Source of the DNA: JBJHBY01 sp050485745
GTDB taxonomy: Bacteria > Pseudomonadota > Gammaproteobacteria > Pseudomonadales > CAMLJR01
DNA length: 16,262 nucleotides
Assembly: GCA_050485745.1 (NCBI GenBank)
Contig: JBJHBY010000057.1
Coordinates: forward strand, 1 to 16,262
Direction: 5' to 3'
The notes beneath the pieces are model-generated. The model was not told the origin of the DNA. It was given only the letters and a program-made list of their open reading frames with translations, and searched no databases. How positions within the stretch are numbered: the stretch's first letter is position 1; each line of letters starts with the position of its first letter. Position numbers and translations under genes: made by a program. This document shows, one piece after another, positions 14,172-16,262 of this stretch.

Positions 14172-14672
14172 ATGACCACATCCACACATCCCCCCCTCAC
14201 TCTTCCCGATGCCGGCGTCGGCCGACGTCTGGCAGCGCTGTTCTATGACAGCTTCCTGATCTTTGGCCTGCTGTTCATCGCCGCAGGCCTGTACAAGGAA
14301 GCGGTAGAGCGCATCACCGGTTTCGACATGGACCAGAGGGTGGAACTGGGGGATGTCATCACCGACCTGCCCATTGTCGCCCAGGGACCGGTCTTCCAGC
14401 TCTATCTGTTGCTGGTCATCGCCGGATTCTATCTGTTTTTCTGGCGCAAGAGTGGCCAGACCCTGGGCATGCAGGCATGGCGACTGAAACTGGTCGCTGC
14501 CGATGGCGGCAAGCCGGGCTGGGGCGCCTGCCTGCTGCGTTGCCTGGTCGCGCCATTCTCCCTGGCCCTGGCCGGCATCGGCTACTGGCTGGCCTGGTTT
14601 CATCCACAGCGGCTGACCCTGCACGACCGCCTCTCGCACAGCCGCGTCATCCTGATGCCCAAATCCCCCTGA
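14172..14672 (+). CDS. RDD family integral membrane protein
   Basis: A 166-residue protein with the RDD layout: the GRRLAALFYDSFLI segment (17-30) with conserved Arg and Asp leading into the first membrane span (about 27-42), a second span (about 74-92), GQTLGMQAWRLKLVAADGGKPGW (95-117), a third span (about 118-143) and the closing TLHDRLSHSRVI (149-160). RDD proteins are inner-membrane proteins of mostly unknown role; some have been linked to Na+/H+ exchange. The frame extends 44 codons upstream, but that stretch lacks family likeness and would reach into the promoter gap; ATG at 14172 gives a normal start, though its ribosome site is weak. It lies 141 bp before pepA on the same strand, separated by a terminator. 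Confidence 0.88.
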   Translation: MTTSTHPPLTLPDAGVGRRLAALFYDSFLIFGLLFIAAGLYKEAVERITGFDMDQRVELGDVITDLPIVAQGPVFQLYLLLVIAGFYLFFWRKSGQTLGMQAWRLKLVAADGGKPGWGACLLRCLVAPFSLALAGIGYWLAWFHPQRLTLHDRLSHSRVILMPKSP

Positions 14673-14729
14673 GCGCGATGCCACCCCGTGTAACCGCCCT
14701 TTCAACCGCCGGGGGCTGCCATTACACTG

Positions 14730-14735
14730 GATAAT
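14730..14735 (+). promoter_or_regulatory. Possible -10 box (GATAAT) for pepA
   Basis: GATAAT, a 5 of 6 match to TATAAT, lies in a locally AT-rich patch (ATAATATT) 79 bp upstream of the pepA ATG. No matching -35 is seen at 16-18 bp. If used, the transcript would contain the stems at 14745-14783 before pepA. Confidence 0.3.
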
Positions 14736-14744
14736 ATTCGCGCC

Positions 14745-14760
14745 TGGCCGTGACCGGCCA
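14745..14760 (+). other. Leader hairpin TGGCCG-TGAC-CGGCCA
   Basis: A perfect 6-bp stem with a 4-nt loop. Its right arm and loop can alternatively take part in TGACC (14751-14755) pairing with GGTCA (14762-14766), so two conformations exclude each other just upstream of the terminator. Confidence 0.4.
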
Positions 14761-14765
14761 AGGTC

Positions 14766-14787
14766 AGGCGGGCAAGACCGCCTTTTT
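14766..14787 (+). terminator. Rho-independent terminator between the RDD gene and pepA
   Basis: AGGCGG (14766-14771), loop GCAAGA, CCGCCT (14778-14783), with T at 14783-14787: a 6-bp GC-rich stem running into five T. It ends transcription from the RDD gene unless it is part of the pepA leader. It finishes 26 bp before the pepA start. Confidence 0.6.
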
Positions 14788-14813
14788 AATAGCCTATAGC
14801 TTGCGGGGTAACA

Positions 14814-16262
14814 ATGCAGATCCGTCTCAGGAACATCGCCCGTCCCGCGCAGGAACGCTGCGCCTGTCTCATCCTGCCGGTAGCCGACAAGCCCGGCCCC
14901 CTCGAGCAGGCGCTGGATCGCGATCTTGACGGGCTGCTGGCAAGATTGCGCAAGCGCGGCGATCTACCCGGAGAGGCCGGCAAGACACTGCTGCTGCCCA
15001 CAGCACCCGGGCTGGCCGCCGAGCGCCTGCTGTTGCTGGGTTGCGGCGAGGGCACAGCGGATATACCGCGGCTGCGCAAAATCCTCGGGGGACTGTTCAA
15101 AGCCCTGGCGGATAGCCGTGCCGGCGATGCCATCCTGCTGCCTGGCCCCCTCCTGGACAGCGACGAGACCGCCGCACTGACGCAGCTGGCCCTGCATGGG
15201 GTTCTCGCCGGCTATCGCTACACCGAGACCGTGAGCAAGCCCAAACCCGGCCTTGCCCTGAAACGACTGACCATCGATGTCGCATCCAGCAATGCCCGGC
15301 GCGACGCCATCGCACGTGGCCGCGCCATCGGCGTGGGGATGAATCTGGCACGCCACCTCGGTGACTTGCCCGGCAACCGCTGCACACCGGGCGACCTCGC
15401 CCGGCAGGCGCGCAGCCTGGCCCGGAACAAGGCCCGGTTGAAAGTCAGTGTGCTGGACGAAAAGAAAATGCGGGAACTGGGCATGGGCGCCCTGCTCTCG
15501 GTCAGCGCCGGCAGCGCCGAACCCGCCAAACTGATCGTGCTGGAATATCAGGGCGCGGGAAAGACGCTCAAGCCCCAGGTCCTGGTGGGCAAGGGCATCA
15601 CCTTCGATACCGGCGGCATCAGCCTCAAACCCGGCGCGAAAATGGATGAGATGAAGTACGACATGTGCGGCGCCGCCAGTGTGCTCGGCACCTTTGCCGC
15701 GCTGGCCGAGCTGTCACCGCGCGTCAACGTCGTGGGCATCATTGCCGCTGCCGAGAACATGCCCAGCGGCACCGCCACCAAGCCCGGCGATGTCGTCACC
15801 AGTATGTCCGGCCAGACCATCGAAATCCTCAACACCGATGCCGAGGGTCGCCTGGTTCTGTGTGATGCCCTCACTTATGCCGGCCGCTACAAGCCCGCGG
15901 CGGTCATCGACGTCGCCACCCTGACTGGTGCCTGTGTCGTCGCCCTGGGCAAGCACGCCACGGGCCTTTACAGCAACCAGGACGATTTCGCCGCGGAACT
16001 GATTGCCGCAGGCGAGCGTATTGGCGACCGCGCCTGGCACATGCCCCTTTGGGAAGACTACCAGGCCCAGCTGGACTCGAACTTCGCCGACATGGCCAAC
16101 ATCGGTGGCCCGGAGGCAGGCAGTGTCACCGCGGCCTGTTTTCTGTCGCGCTACACCCGCGACTACCGCTGGGCCCACCTGGATATCGCGGGTACAGCCT
16201 GGAACTCAGGGGGCAACAAGGGTGCCACCGGGCGGCCGGTCGCCCTGCTCTGCGAATACCTG
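14814..16262 (+). CDS. pepA: PepA, leucyl (cytosol) aminopeptidase, 3' end outside window
   Basis: PepA is the hexameric two-metal M17 aminopeptidase; in E. coli it also binds DNA in Xer recombination at cer and in carAB control. 483 codons are open to the right edge with no stop. The catalytic C-terminal domain is complete: VGKGITFDTGG with Lys260 and Asp265, Lys272, MKYDMCGAA with Asp283, and the signature NTDAEGRL (340-347) carrying Asp342, Glu344 and Arg346. These correspond to E. coli Lys270, Asp275, Asp293, Asp352 and Glu354. The last codons (RPVALLCEYL) match a point roughly a dozen residues short of the E. coli end, so little is missing. The ATG at 14814 has only GGGG as a ribosome site. 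The N-terminal domain, as usual, is the least conserved part. Confidence 0.96.
   Translation, partial: MQIRLRNIARPAQERCACLILPVADKPGPLEQALDRDLDGLLARLRKRGDLPGEAGKTLLLPTAPGLAAERLLLLGCGEGTADIPRLRKILGGLFKALADSRAGDAILLPGPLLDSDETAALTQLALHGVLAGYRYTETVSKPKPGLALKRLTIDVASSNARRDAIARGRAIGVGMNLARHLGDLPGNRCTPGDLARQARSLARNKARLKVSVLDEKKMRELGMGALLSVSAGSAEPAKLIVLEYQGAGKTLKPQVLVGKGITFDTGGISLKPGAKMDEMKYDMCGAASVLGTFAALAELSPRVNVVGIIAAAENMPSGTATKPGDVVTSMSGQTIEILNTDAEGRLVLCDALTYAGRYKPAAVIDVATLTGACVVALGKHATGLYSNQDDFAAELIAAGERIGDRAWHMPLWEDYQAQLDSNFADMANIGGPEAGSVTAACFLSRYTRDYRWAHLDIAGTAWNSGGNKGATGRPVALLCEYL

Overview
The window is 16.3 kb of GC-rich, densely coding chromosome. The gene set (an E. coli-type BolA directly upstream of TrhO, an RDD protein next to pepA, OmpR-type two-component genes, a PAS/GAF/GGDEF/EAL protein) points to a gammaproteobacterium, perhaps an aerobic lipid-using environmental one. 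The species cannot be told from the sequence. I found no tRNA, rRNA, CRISPR array, transposase or phage gene, and no gene-free stretch longer than about 216 bp.

Left end (1-1582). Two luciferase-like oxidoreductase genes converge: one cut by the left edge on the + strand, one complete on the - strand. The 216 bp between them hold two inverted copies of a REP-like palindrome (382-418 and 515-550) with another hairpin between them.

Middle (575-11265). Eight consecutive genes lie on the - strand. In transcription order they are: an AraC-family regulator; an acetyl-CoA acyltransferase (thiolase); a 720-residue enoyl-CoA hydratase/3-hydroxyacyl-CoA dehydrogenase; an HSD10-type short-chain dehydrogenase; a PAS-GAF-PAS-GGDEF-EAL cyclic-di-GMP protein; BolA; the tRNA hydroxylase TrhO; and the complete luciferase-like oxidoreductase. 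The thiolase and the bifunctional enzyme together form a trifunctional beta-oxidation complex, and the SDR supplies a second 3-hydroxyacyl-CoA dehydrogenase. A TTGAC-N5-TTGAC direct repeat between the regulator and the thiolase is a plausible AraC-type operator. Gaps in the run are 2 to 173 bp, so several promoters probably exist. bolA and trhO are 2 nt apart and surely co-transcribed.

Right end (11266-16262). A small protein of unknown function with repeated Leu/Ala/Pro/Gly motifs runs on the + strand and converges on a two-component system, the two stop codons sharing one TTAA. The OmpR-type response regulator and its HAMP histidine kinase overlap as ATGA. Divergently come an RDD-family membrane protein and then leucyl aminopeptidase PepA, which is cut by the right edge a few residues before its expected end. 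Between them is a terminator with two further alternative stems.

The window is mostly a conventional metabolic and regulatory region. The points most worth following are the inverted REP-like pair with stem-preserving differences, the repeat-motif protein, the GGDEF-EAL/bolA linkage, the doubled hydroxyacyl-CoA dehydrogenase under a probable AraC-type switch, and the pepA leader. I saw no convincing evidence of a wholly new multi-gene system.
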